From Pseudobutyrivibrio ruminis (lineage in GTDB: Bacteria > Bacillota > Clostridia > Lachnospirales > Lachnospiraceae): a DNA stretch of 64,000 bases. Below, one piece after another: positions 1-8,613 of the stretch. The stretch is from NCBI RefSeq assembly GCF_015057245.1, contig NZ_SVET01000002.1, forward strand, positions 307,836 through 371,835, given 5' to 3'. Position 1 is the first letter of the stretch, and every line of letters begins with the position of its first letter. The notes beneath the pieces were generated by a model. The model was not told the origin of the DNA. It was given only the letters and a program-made list of their open reading frames with translations, and did no database searches. The position numbers and the translations under genes are program-made.

Positions 1-1655
1 TCATCAACCTTTTCCATACCGAAGTTGTTCCATGTGAAGTACTTTGTCTTGTAAAGATCACCGGTAGCAATCTCATCTTCTGTAAGACCCATAGTTGGAA
101 GATGGTCACCAAACATGATAACAAGTGTATCCTCACCTCTGGCATCAAGTGCTTCTATGTACTGCTTAACAAAATCATCTACGTTGTAGATACGGTTGAT
201 GTAGTATTCCCAAGCCCAGTTTTCTTCTTCTGTCTTGCCAACTGCGTTGACCTTGATAGCTGGGTCTTCCTCAACCTGGTAAGTTGGGTAGGCTCCGTGG
301 CCTTCAACTGTGATTGTGTATACGAAATCACTCTCTGGTGTAGAATTCATGGCATCAAGAGTACCATCAATAAGGATGTCGTCTGTAGGCCAGTTACCAA
401 GTGGAGTGTAATCTGTAATATCTAAAAGCTCCTTAGATGTGAATGTATCAAATCCCATCATGGAGAATGCGTTTGCTCTTGAATAGAAGTTACCACCATT
501 GTTGTGTACAACGTGAGTGCTATAGCCATCTTCTGAAAGAACATCAGCGTAGCTCTCAACATCTGTCTCCTTAAGGATGGTCTTCTGTGGGTACTCGCCT
601 GGGCCGAAGAAATTACAGCTAAGACCTGTAAGAACTTCGAACTCGGAGTTACATGTACCGGCACCAACTACAGGTACTATACAGTGGCCTGTAGAATAGT
701 TCTGCTCAAGGTAGTGAATGAAAGGAATTGGATCCTCGCTAGTCTCGATGAAATCCGCCTCTGACACATCATAGAATGACTCGAGCAGGATAACAACGAT
801 GTTTGGCTGAGAGTCGTCCTCAGATGGAATCTCAAGTGTGCTTACATAAGCAGAATCTTCATCAACGATGCTTTCGATTTTGCTCTTTGAATAACCAAAT
901 GGGCGGTTCATACCACGGTCGAGAACCGAAGTAGAGAAGCCGTATAAGTATCCATAATCTAAATATCCCTGGGCAAGGTTGCCGAAATAGGATGTCATAA
1001 TTCCTGAGTTTCTAAGAAGCAATGTGGATGGATAAAGGGAAACCCAAAGGGCCACCACAAGTATCAATCTCTGCCAGAATGGCTTGCCGTTCTGCTTTTT
1101 CTTGCCTATTTTCAAGTAGATAATCATGATGATTATGTAGATTACCAAGGCTGTGATTGCAAGCATGGCTTCCTGTGCTGAGAAGTAGTTGGAATCCTGC
1201 ATTGTAAGCAAGTCACTGATCATGTATAAGTCAGTGTAACCAAATGGTGAAACACGGTTCAACAGAATGACGCAGTTTATAATACCAAGGATTATAAAAA
1301 TCATGCTGATGAATACTCGCCACCAACCACGTCTCTTGCTAAGGAACACAATTGAAAGTGCTACGAATATGCAATATGAATTAAATAGGAAAGGTCCTGT
1401 GTGATTAACTACGAAGCCCCATGCTGCTGTAAATGAATGACGTGACATCCACTCCATAACAAATATCAGTATCATGGCCAGTGGAATGTGCATCCAGAAT
1501 GAGTATTTATCCCACAACATCAACCATGTTTTATGGAACTTGCTTCCTAGATAAGACTGAACAACCTTTGAGTTAGCCATTTTGATAAATGGCTTTTTTA
1601 TGTTCTTTCCCAGCCATACAAAGCCAGACTTTATTTTTGAAAAAAATCTTTTCAT
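1..1655 (-). CDS. LTA synthase family phosphoglycerol transferase (partial, C-terminus off the window)
   Basis: Membrane enzyme of the LtaS/sulfatase fold that transfers glycerol-phosphate units to an extracellular polymer or glycolipid. The gene begins with ATG at 1655 behind a good GGAGGATTC ribosome site and runs off the left edge, so about 551 residues are visible. After a basic N-terminus come about five hydrophobic segments (roughly residues 50-240), then the extracellular catalytic domain. Visible motifs are a metal-binding LLESF, the GAGTCNSEFEVLTG segment that carries the catalytic threonine in LtaS, and GDHLP near the visible end. It is divergent from the 849-aa gene at 1855. The class is clear; whether it makes lipoteichoic acid or modifies another glycolipid cannot be told from sequence. 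Confidence 0.9.
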   Translation of the reverse strand, partial: MKRFFSKIKSGFVWLGKNIKKPFIKMANSKVVQSYLGSKFHKTWLMLWDKYSFWMHIPLAMILIFVMEWMSRHSFTAAWGFVVNHTGPFLFNSYCIFVALSIVFLSKRRGWWRVFISMIFIILGIINCVILLNRVSPFGYTDLYMISDLLTMQDSNYFSAQEAMLAITALVIYIIIMIIYLKIGKKKQNGKPFWQRLILVVALWVSLYPSTLLLRNSGIMTSYFGNLAQGYLDYGYLYGFSTSVLDRGMNRPFGYSKSKIESIVDEDSAYVSTLEIPSEDDSQPNIVVILLESFYDVSEADFIETSEDPIPFIHYLEQNYSTGHCIVPVVGAGTCNSEFEVLTGLSCNFFGPGEYPQKTILKETDVESYADVLSEDGYSTHVVHNNGGNFYSRANAFSMMGFDTFTSKELLDITDYTPLGNWPTDDILIDGTLDAMNSTPESDFVYTITVEGHGAYPTYQVEEDPAIKVNAVGKTEEENWAWEYYINRIYNVDDFVKQYIEALDARGEDTLVIMFGDHLPTMGLTEDEIATGDLYKTKYFTWNNFGMEKVD

Positions 1656-1732
1656 GAATCCTCCGATTAGCACAAATTACATCTAATCTAATTTAATCAA
1701 GACAGTATGAAAAAATAGTGATAAAATGTTAA

Positions 1733-1789
1733 ATATTCAGAGCCTATCAAAGAAAAACATTTCTTATTAAAGATAGGACATCTGAATAT
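1733..1789. promoter_or_regulatory. Inverted repeat in the divergent 1656-1854 intergenic region
   Basis: Outer arms ATATTCAGA (1733-1741) and TCTGAATAT (1781-1789) are perfect complements, and inner arms CCTATC (1743-1748) and GATAGG (1772-1777) pair inside them. The structure lies about 65 bp before the ATG at 1855. It could be an operator shared by the two divergent genes or a 5'-UTR hairpin of the 849-aa gene. No clear promoter boxes were assigned. Confidence 0.4.
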
Positions 1790-1854
1790 CTTAAAATCAA
1801 AATTCCAACGGATTATAACACTTAAAAGATATTTAATCAAGAAAGCGAGAATAT

Positions 1855-4404
1855 ATGAAGTTACAATTCTATAAGAAGGGCATCCCTACAGAAATCCTTA
1901 AGCGAGTGGCCATTTTGATGGTTGTTTTCGTGGTTTCGGTGGTGTTTTTCGAGATAGTCACCAATATCAGCGAGCCCCAGGAGGTATCGGCCCAGGCCTC
2001 TCCTACACTGCCTACTGTCACCATTGATTATCTTGGTGATGCTTATACCGAGCTGCACGGCTATGTAACAGAGATGGACCCAGCCTACATGCGAGACGCC
2101 ATCATCCCTTTGGATTCCGAAAGAAACGTGTCTATCACGGTGGATTCCAAGGACTACGATGTGGATGGATTATCATATGAGATACGCTCTTTGGATACCC
2201 AGCGAAACATTTCGAATAACGAGCTGGAATTTACATCTAATGATGGCATTCTCACAGCTAGCTTCCAGGCGGAAAACCTGATTGAGAAGAATGAGGAGTA
2301 TCTTCTTATTCTTACTCTTACAAGCGGCTCAGAGGAAATCTACTACTACACTAGAATCATGCAGCCAGACGGATGTAACGAGGAAGAGATACTTGATTTT
2401 GCTCAGTACTTCCACAACACTGCTCTTTCTGAGGATGCAACAGATTTAGCCACATATATTGAGCCTTCATCTTCTGCTTCAGCGGATTTAAACCATGTTA
2501 CTATCAATTCAAATCTTGCACAGATTTCATACAGCGGATTTGATGGCACACAGGTAGGTGATGTAAACACTGCTCTCACCGATATAAGCAGCAACTATAT
2601 CAGCCTCACATTCACTTACCTATTGAATAGAGATAACTCTGGTAAATCTGAGTACTACACATGCGTAGAGGATTTCAGAATCCGCTATACCTCCGACAGA
2701 TTATATCTGCTTTCTTACGACAGAACTATGGAGCAGATTTTGGATGAGGAGTCCGTTTCCTTTAGCCAAAACGTGCTAAACATCGGCATCACTGATCCAG
2801 ATTTACAGTATATGTCAAACGAAACTGGAACCATTGTTTCATTCGTTCAAAACGGTTCACTTTACGAATACAATCAGACGGACCGCACACTTAAGCAAAT
2901 TTTCAGCTTTGTGGACGACCCTACTGACAGCCGTTCTATTTATGACCAACACCAGATTCTTCTTTTGAATATCGATGAATCCGGTACTATGGACTATGTT
3001 GTTTATGGATACATGAATTCCGGCAGCCACGAAGGCGAATGTGGAATCAATCTTTATCACTATGATGCCATCGAAGATACTTCCACTGAGCAGGTGTTCA
3101 TCACCTCTACAAGCTCTTACCAGATTTTGAACGCCAACTTCTCGGAGCTTTTGTACGAGACAGCTGACAACCAGTTCTACATCATGGTAAATGGAACTCT
3201 TCTATATATGAACTTAAACGAGCTTACCACTAAAGAGCTGATGACAGGCCTTGATGATGCTCAATACGCTGTATCTGCATCCCGCAGATACCTGGCTTGG
3301 ATGGATCAGGAGGATATGTCAGATTCAATCCACATCATGGATTTGGAGACTGGAAATTCCTACGATATTTCCGCAGGCACAGGACAGCTTTTAAAGCCGC
3401 TTGCCTTTTTGGATGACGATTTGATCTATGGTACTTTAAATGAGAACGACATCACTACTGACGGTGCCGGCTCCACTGTTTATCCAATGTACAAACTGAC
3501 AATCGCTGATATCTCCTCTGGCTCAGGACGTGAGCTGATGACATATCAGAAGAATGGTTACTACATTACAGATGTTTCAATTGAATCCTACACCATTTAT
3601 CTTGAACGAATTCAGATAGATTCTGAGGGAATTATCACCACCGCTGATGGGGACACCATCAAAAACAGTGCCGGCGAGCAAAACAAAGCGGTTGATGTTA
3701 GCACAATATCAGACGATGCAAAGGAACAGGTTGTTGTTCTTACAATGGCCGAGCTGGAGGAAGACGAAAAGCTTGGCAAAGTGGATTACGATGTGCCTGG
3801 CCTGGTACTTGCCGATGGCAGCCACTCAATTTCCGTTGCCTCTGCCACAAGCTCTACGCAATACTTTGTATACGTTGGCAGCAAGGTTTCGCTGGCCACT
3901 GACGATTTGAATCGTGCCATCACCGAGGCCGATGAAAACATGGGAATCGTGCTTGATAATACGCCTAAATATGTGTGGAAACGAGGCCGCAAGTCATATC
4001 AGAATGCAATCACAGGAATCGCCGTTGGTTCCAGTGATTCGGAGGCTTCCGGCAGCGCCAGAGCCCTTTCAGCTATGCTTGTTCAGGCTGGAGAAAATGT
4101 GCAGGTGCACACACTGTTAGAATCAGGAGAAACACCTATTTCGGTGCTTTCAAAGACATTGAAGGATTACGACATTCTTGATTTAACAGGATTGTCACTT
4201 AGCCAGGTGCTCTACTATGTAAACCTTGGCACACCTGTGTACGCATACACCGGTGATGACACTGCAGTGCTCATCGTAGGATACGATGCAAGCTCTATCA
4301 TATACTTTGATCCTATGACAAGCCAGAATCAAAAGATGAGTCTCGCTGAGGCCACTACCTACTTCGAGTCCTACGGCAATGTATTCGTGTCATATATACA
4401 ATAA
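1855..4404 (+). CDS. Membrane-anchored extracellular protein with degenerate C39-like C-terminal domain
   Basis: An 849-residue protein of unknown function. Residues about 14-36 form one hydrophobic segment (signal anchor), followed by a long extracytoplasmic part. The middle (about 280-650) has recurring beta-strand and turn patterns such as MDLETGNSYDIS, suggesting a propeller-like fold (inference). The last 130 or so residues resemble a C39-family cysteine peptidase domain: a helix like the usual CGPAALAM helix but reading SGSARALSAML, then a TAVLIVGYD strand and an FDP motif. The cysteine expected in the first motif and the histidine expected before VGYD (here alanine) are both missing, so it is probably a non-catalytic binding domain. 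The ribosome site is weak (GAAAGCGAG). A terminator follows directly. Confidence 0.6.
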   Translation: MKLQFYKKGIPTEILKRVAILMVVFVVSVVFFEIVTNISEPQEVSAQASPTLPTVTIDYLGDAYTELHGYVTEMDPAYMRDAIIPLDSERNVSITVDSKDYDVDGLSYEIRSLDTQRNISNNELEFTSNDGILTASFQAENLIEKNEEYLLILTLTSGSEEIYYYTRIMQPDGCNEEEILDFAQYFHNTALSEDATDLATYIEPSSSASADLNHVTINSNLAQISYSGFDGTQVGDVNTALTDISSNYISLTFTYLLNRDNSGKSEYYTCVEDFRIRYTSDRLYLLSYDRTMEQILDEESVSFSQNVLNIGITDPDLQYMSNETGTIVSFVQNGSLYEYNQTDRTLKQIFSFVDDPTDSRSIYDQHQILLLNIDESGTMDYVVYGYMNSGSHEGECGINLYHYDAIEDTSTEQVFITSTSSYQILNANFSELLYETADNQFYIMVNGTLLYMNLNELTTKELMTGLDDAQYAVSASRRYLAWMDQEDMSDSIHIMDLETGNSYDISAGTGQLLKPLAFLDDDLIYGTLNENDITTDGAGSTVYPMYKLTIADISSGSGRELMTYQKNGYYITDVSIESYTIYLERIQIDSEGIITTADGDTIKNSAGEQNKAVDVSTISDDAKEQVVVLTMAELEEDEKLGKVDYDVPGLVLADGSHSISVASATSSTQYFVYVGSKVSLATDDLNRAITEADENMGIVLDNTPKYVWKRGRKSYQNAITGIAVGSSDSEASGSARALSAMLVQAGENVQVHTLLESGETPISVLSKTLKDYDILDLTGLSLSQVLYYVNLGTPVYAYTGDDTAVLIVGYDASSIIYFDPMTSQNQKMSLAEATTYFESYGNVFVSYIQ

Positions 4405-4420
4405 ACTACAAAATTAATGA

Positions 4421-4464
4421 AGCCAGTATGTTACGGCTACAAGCCTACATACTGGCTTTTATTA
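4421..4464 (+). terminator. Hairpin terminator, copy 1 of a conserved-loop motif
   Basis: Stem AGCCAGTATGT/ACATACTGGCT encloses TAC, a small inner hairpin GGCT-ACA-AGCC, and T, followed by TTTTATTAT. It lies between convergent genes. The same design, with the same inner sequence, recurs at 33844-33886 with a compensatory base-pair change. Confidence 0.8.
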
Positions 4465-5118
4465 TAGGCTATATATAAATAACAATATTGCTGTATAATA
4501 CGTACCCAAATTTATGTAATGCACTATCCGCTTGTTGTCGCGGTTTTTATAATGGTAAAAATACAAAAACAATATTGTGAAGTCACTGAACAGGAAAAGC
4601 ATTCCGGCTATGCCAAGGATTGGTGTGCCGTTTAAACCGCATTCCAGTGCCTTTAAAGTCATTGTAGATACGAAGTAGCAGTAGATTATGCATGAAACGA
4701 AAAGACTGCCCATATGGAGGTGACACCACTTCTGCATGCCAATAAGTATCAGACAAGGAATCACTGGCACGATGTACACAAGCACATTGGTGCCTACCGT
4801 GATGCGGCACATGTAATTAAGCAGGCCTACATGGCCCAGCATAAAGGCTATAATGCCTATTTCCATGGCTTGTTTGCGGCTGTAGGTATTGTATAGGCCC
4901 ATCATCAAATCGCCTATAAAACAGGCTAATAAGGCCCACAGAAGCAAGCCTAGTCTTTCTGAATACCACTGATTGATAAATAGAATAACCAAAAAGGAGA
5001 TACTACAAATCACCTTTAATGGGACATAGTATCTCCTTGAAAATCTATTATCACATACAGCAAATAATGCAATTATAAGTGCTACATAAATAATAGTTTC
5101 TATTATCATATTTTTCAC
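4462..5118 (-). CDS. YhhN family (lysoplasmalogenase-like) membrane protein
   Basis: A 218-residue, almost entirely hydrophobic protein with about seven or eight membrane segments. The family signature is visible in the acidic residues inside membrane helices, CFIGDLMMG near residue 68 and FLFSDFTILF near residue 178. YhhN/TMEM86 proteins include lysoplasmalogenases, which cleave the vinyl-ether bond of lysoplasmalogens; plasmalogens occur in many anaerobic clostridia, so the role is plausible but not proven here. It starts 5 bp after the stop of the 707-aa surface protein and is probably co-transcribed with it and the sortase. Confidence 0.75.
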   Translation of the reverse strand: MKNMIIETIIYVALIIALFAVCDNRFSRRYYVPLKVICSISFLVILFINQWYSERLGLLLWALLACFIGDLMMGLYNTYSRKQAMEIGIIAFMLGHVGLLNYMCRITVGTNVLVYIVPVIPCLILIGMQKWCHLHMGSLFVSCIIYCYFVSTMTLKALECGLNGTPILGIAGMLFLFSDFTILFLYFYHYKNRDNKRIVHYINLGTYYTAILLFIYSL

Positions 5119-5123
5119 CCGAC

Positions 5124-7247
5124 TTATTCGTCGTCTCTATCACCTGCAAGAATAGCCTCAAGTTTCTTCTGCTTACTGAAAAGAATTGTACCTGCTCCAA
5201 GTAAGAAGATTGCTAAGCAAAGTAAATATCTGCTATCGAATCCATCTGCTGTAGTAGGTGTTGTATCTTTTGTGTGCCCAGAAGAGATTGAACCGTCGCT
5301 GCTTACCTTGTAAGTAACTGTAGTTGTTGTCTTTCCTGTGATTGTAAGTAATGTCTCTGCCCAGCCGTCTGTGTAATCAAATCTGACTACGTGATCTCCA
5401 GCTGAAAGGCTTGAAACATATGATGCTGTAAGAGTAAGGATTGTTGAGCCTGACTCTACAGTAAACTGGTTCTGAGCAAGTGCTACGCCATCAACCTTGA
5501 TTGCAACAATCTTATCAAGTGGGCCGTCACATGTGATTTTAACTGTGCCTACATTTGATGGTACCTTTTGGTTGGCGCCAGCTGTAACTGAATACTTTGA
5601 GTTGCTGGTTGTCTTACCAGAAGCTGTTGTTGCTTTGTACTTGAATGTAACTGTTCTGTCTGCGTTAACTGTGCCTGACTGGTTTTCTGCGCTTACATAT
5701 TCGTATCCAGAGTATGTCTTTGGATCATAGCTGAATGTGTCGCCCTGAGAGTATGTATCAGTCTGACGTGTCTTTGTCTCAATCTTCTTTGTCATTGTCT
5801 GGTCGTAGAATACGTCGTAAACTGTGACCTTAAACTTCTTTGTAGAAGATGAAGATGCTGTGGTCTTCTTATAAGTAAATGTAGCTGTCTGGCTGTTTGA
5901 AGCTGTGACAGTGTATGTTGTTGTGCCAAATGCTGTGTAACCATCCACAGTTGGGGCTGAAATCACTTTGCCAGCCGCCTGAGTGTATGATGTGATTGTA
6001 CGCTCACCGATGTATGTTGTGCCATCATTCTCGTAGAAGTTACCCTTGACTGTTACTGTGTAGGTAGTTGTGCTATCTGAACCTCCGCTGGATGATGCGG
6101 TATATACATATGTATATGTGGCATCTGCTGTAACAGTTGTAAATGTTGGGCTTGTTGTAAGGTTATAATCTGTTGAATCGTATGTATAGGTAGATGGTGC
6201 GGAATATGTAGGGGTATCTCCGCTTGCATATACAAGTGTATCAGCAGTAACTGTCTTTACTGTTGTACCAGTAGAATCATTCAACTGATAATTAATAGTA
6301 ATAGCATATACTGTAGCACTACTTTGGAATGTATATGTATATGTAGTAGATGCTGTAGCTGCAGCAAGTGTTGGATCATCATCCTCTACTCGTGTAAATG
6401 TGATGCTATTGTAAGTGTATGTGTCATCTGTAATTCCTGATGGCGTTTCACCAGCAGCAACTGATTCTGTGGATACACTCTCGATTGTTGTAAGTGTACT
6501 ACCATCAGCATTTAAAAGCTTGTAGTCATAAGTAATTGTATAGCTTGTTGTATCATTCTCTTCTGAACTGTCAAATATTACTTGAATGAGGACGCCGCTT
6601 GCTAGCAGTGTTTCCATCATACTTCGAAAATATGTTACGGCATAGCTATCTTCGTCTGAGCCTGTCAAATCTATTGTTGTTCCTGTAGCATACCAAGAAC
6701 TTTGGCTACCAAATGATGTAAGATTATTACCATTTGCAAATATTAATGTTGTAACATCACTATTGCTTAATGCATTGTCATCAACTACTGTTACTGACGA
6801 TGGAACTGTAAATGATGTAACTCCATCAGGTACACTAATCAACTCTGTCTTGCTGCTATTATTGTAAATAGCTCCATCATCATCTGTATATGTTCCATCT
6901 GAATTTGTTGATGCAAGCGATGTGCCAAGAGCAGCTGCTGATAAGCTATATAATTCTAATGAATCAGTGCTGAAGGTCGTGGTTGTTTCGTCTGTGGCTT
7001 CCTCTGTTGTTTCCTCTGAAGAATCAACTGCGTCTTCCGATTCTTCAGTCTCCTCGGTCTCTGCCACCTCTTCAACATCTTCTTCAGTTGTATCTGGGTC
7101 CTCGTTCAAAACTTCGTCCACGATAGTCGTGTCCCCGTCTGCAATCGAAATTGAGCTGCCAAAGAAGGTCCAGCCCGTCAGAAGAATAGATGCGCTAATT
7201 AGAATACATCCTATTTTTTTCAATAATCCCTTGTTCTTTTTCACCAT
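5124..7247 (-). CDS. Secreted repeat protein with noncanonical C-terminal sorting signal (probable sortase substrate)
   Basis: A 707-residue surface protein. It has a signal peptide (residues about 1-37), an acidic Glu/Asp/Thr-rich linker, a short segment like BspA-type leucine-rich repeats (SVPDGVTSFTVPSSVTVVDD), then several MucBP-like beta-rich repeats of about 70-80 residues ending in TYTY or FTYK. The C-terminus is TPTTADG, a hydrophobic helix of about 18 residues, then a KQKK basic tail and an acidic end. That is the layout of a cell-wall sorting signal with a [ST]PxTxD-type motif instead of LPxTG. The sortase gene ends 43 bp upstream in the same direction, so this is its most likely substrate (inference). 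The ATG at 7247 follows GGGATGGGAATGCT. Binding target unknown. Confidence 0.75.
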   Translation of the reverse strand: MVKKNKGLLKKIGCILISASILLTGWTFFGSSISIADGDTTIVDEVLNEDPDTTEEDVEEVAETEETEESEDAVDSSEETTEEATDETTTTFSTDSLELYSLSAAALGTSLASTNSDGTYTDDDGAIYNNSSKTELISVPDGVTSFTVPSSVTVVDDNALSNSDVTTLIFANGNNLTSFGSQSSWYATGTTIDLTGSDEDSYAVTYFRSMMETLLASGVLIQVIFDSSEENDTTSYTITYDYKLLNADGSTLTTIESVSTESVAAGETPSGITDDTYTYNSITFTRVEDDDPTLAAATASTTYTYTFQSSATVYAITINYQLNDSTGTTVKTVTADTLVYASGDTPTYSAPSTYTYDSTDYNLTTSPTFTTVTADATYTYVYTASSSGGSDSTTTYTVTVKGNFYENDGTTYIGERTITSYTQAAGKVISAPTVDGYTAFGTTTYTVTASNSQTATFTYKKTTASSSSTKKFKVTVYDVFYDQTMTKKIETKTRQTDTYSQGDTFSYDPKTYSGYEYVSAENQSGTVNADRTVTFKYKATTASGKTTSNSKYSVTAGANQKVPSNVGTVKITCDGPLDKIVAIKVDGVALAQNQFTVESGSTILTLTASYVSSLSAGDHVVRFDYTDGWAETLLTITGKTTTTVTYKVSSDGSISSGHTKDTTPTTADGFDSRYLLCLAIFLLGAGTILFSKQKKLEAILAGDRDDE

Positions 7248-7290
7248 AGCATTCCCATCCCTAAATCCAAGTTTTTAGGCTCTGTTATTT

Positions 7291-8472
7291 TTATTTGACT
7301 CTCTTTGCCACCACAAACATGCGACCGTCTTCGGTGTAACTATTACAAGTACTGAGCGTCAAAATCTTGTCAGTAGAACTTATGTCGATTGTCTCGTCGT
7401 ATACCGATAAACTTTGGATATTATCTAAAAACTCCTGGAGCTCTGAGCCTGTAACTGCGTCAATGAAATTGTAGTATTTGTAGCTGTCGTCATCATCATA
7501 ACCCACTGCTGACAGGCCTACACCTACAACTTCGTACTCCTGCTCCTCATATAGAGTTTTAAAGATTATCGTCTTATGCGACTGATAATAATCATAGTCT
7601 AAGTATCTCTTTAATCCACCAAACATGGTCCCTGATCTCATGTTGTGACCATAAATGATGGTGTTAGTGGTCGGATTAACTATGTCGCAACGATAATCGA
7701 CGAATAAAGTACCGGCGGTACTCGTTTCTCCATAGAAATCTCTTCTCAAATAGTATTCAGGGTCGTTTGGAGTTTGACATACTGGATAGTTGATATCCGT
7801 GTCAACGACTTCCAGAATCCCTACGAAATCGCTATTTTGCGAGTATAGCTCAGTCATATCTGGAAGAATTTCTCGCTCATCTGCTGCATAATTCTTATCC
7901 CAAGGACTTACTATCAAATCCTCAGTGATTTCATTGGCTGCAGCGGAATTGGACGACACATCCCCTCCATTTGAGTCCTCTACAGAATCTATATCGTCAT
8001 TATCATTATCAATATTAACGTTATTTTGTGAAATATTAGTGTTTTGGGTATTATCTTCTCGATTTTGTATCTCTGCAGCTATTTTCCTGGTCTCATAAAC
8101 GTCCTTTATTTCTACCCCGGCGTATACTCCAATGAGCACCACAGCCATGGCTACGAATACAAGTCCTAGGCGTCTGGAGCTTTTTGCCTTGGTTGCTGCC
8201 TCTTCGATTATCTCTCTATCGTCTAGAAGTCCTGCGGATTTGTTTGCCACAATATCCGCCACGTGTTCTGTGTACTGAGCACCGATTGGACTGTTGAATG
8301 TAATGATGCCATCACGAATATCATTATATAGGCGTAGGGCAACCTCTGGATCTTGTATATCAAGCTCCTCATTAATGCACTCTATTTTTTTGACGTCTTC
8401 TTGGGCTGCACGATATTCATAGTGAGTTTCAAACTCGAACCCACCAATACTAAACCTTTTCTTGTCTGACAT
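7291..8472 (-). CDS. Class B sortase with long cytoplasmic N-terminal extension
   Basis: Membrane-bound transpeptidase that cleaves sorting signals and joins surface proteins to the cell wall. The 393 residues comprise a charged region of about 100 residues, one membrane helix (about 102-121), an Asn/Asp-rich linker (about 140-185) and the sortase domain. Catalytic residues can be seen: His276 in IIYGHNMRSG, Cys376 in TLSTCNSY and Arg384 in DGRMFVV; the TLSTC motif and GHNM context are class B. Most class B sortases are 220-300 aa, so the N-terminal extension and linker are unusual. It lies between the 3.5-thousand-residue protein and the 707-aa protein, all on the minus strand. Ribosome site AGGAAG. 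Confidence 0.92.
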   Translation of the reverse strand: MSDKKRFSIGGFEFETHYEYRAAQEDVKKIECINEELDIQDPEVALRLYNDIRDGIITFNSPIGAQYTEHVADIVANKSAGLLDDREIIEEAATKAKSSRRLGLVFVAMAVVLIGVYAGVEIKDVYETRKIAAEIQNREDNTQNTNISQNNVNIDNDNDDIDSVEDSNGGDVSSNSAAANEITEDLIVSPWDKNYAADEREILPDMTELYSQNSDFVGILEVVDTDINYPVCQTPNDPEYYLRRDFYGETSTAGTLFVDYRCDIVNPTTNTIIYGHNMRSGTMFGGLKRYLDYDYYQSHKTIIFKTLYEEQEYEVVGVGLSAVGYDDDDSYKYYNFIDAVTGSELQEFLDNIQSLSVYDETIDISSTDKILTLSTCNSYTEDGRMFVVAKRVK

Positions 8473-8483
8473 ATATCGTTCTT

Positions 8484-8528
8484 CCTATTGCACATGATAC
8501 TACAATATATTGTATCAAATTCAATAGG
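8484..8528. promoter_or_regulatory. Nested inverted repeat upstream of the sortase gene
   Basis: Outer arms CCTATTG (8484-8490) and CAATAGG (8522-8528) enclose TGATAC/GTATCA arms and a central perfect palindrome ACAATATATTGT. On the minus strand TTGAAT-N16-TAGTAT inside it could serve as a promoter for the sortase gene (start 8472). The symmetry suggests a dimeric regulator site or a 5'-UTR hairpin. Confidence 0.45.
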
Positions 8529-8567
8529 AACACACAATTAATTGATTAAAATTTTTTCCGCAATATT

Positions 8568-8602
8568 CAAAAAGGCCCTAGGACATACTGCCCTAGAGCC
8601 TT
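8568..8602 (-). terminator. Terminator of the giant surface-protein gene
   Basis: On the minus strand, AAGGCTCTAGG pairs with CCTAGGGCCTT (one mismatch) around a 9-nt loop and is followed by TTTTT. It lies just after the stop at 8614 and separates this gene from the sortase gene. Confidence 0.75.
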
Positions 8603-8613
8603 CCTTTTACAGT

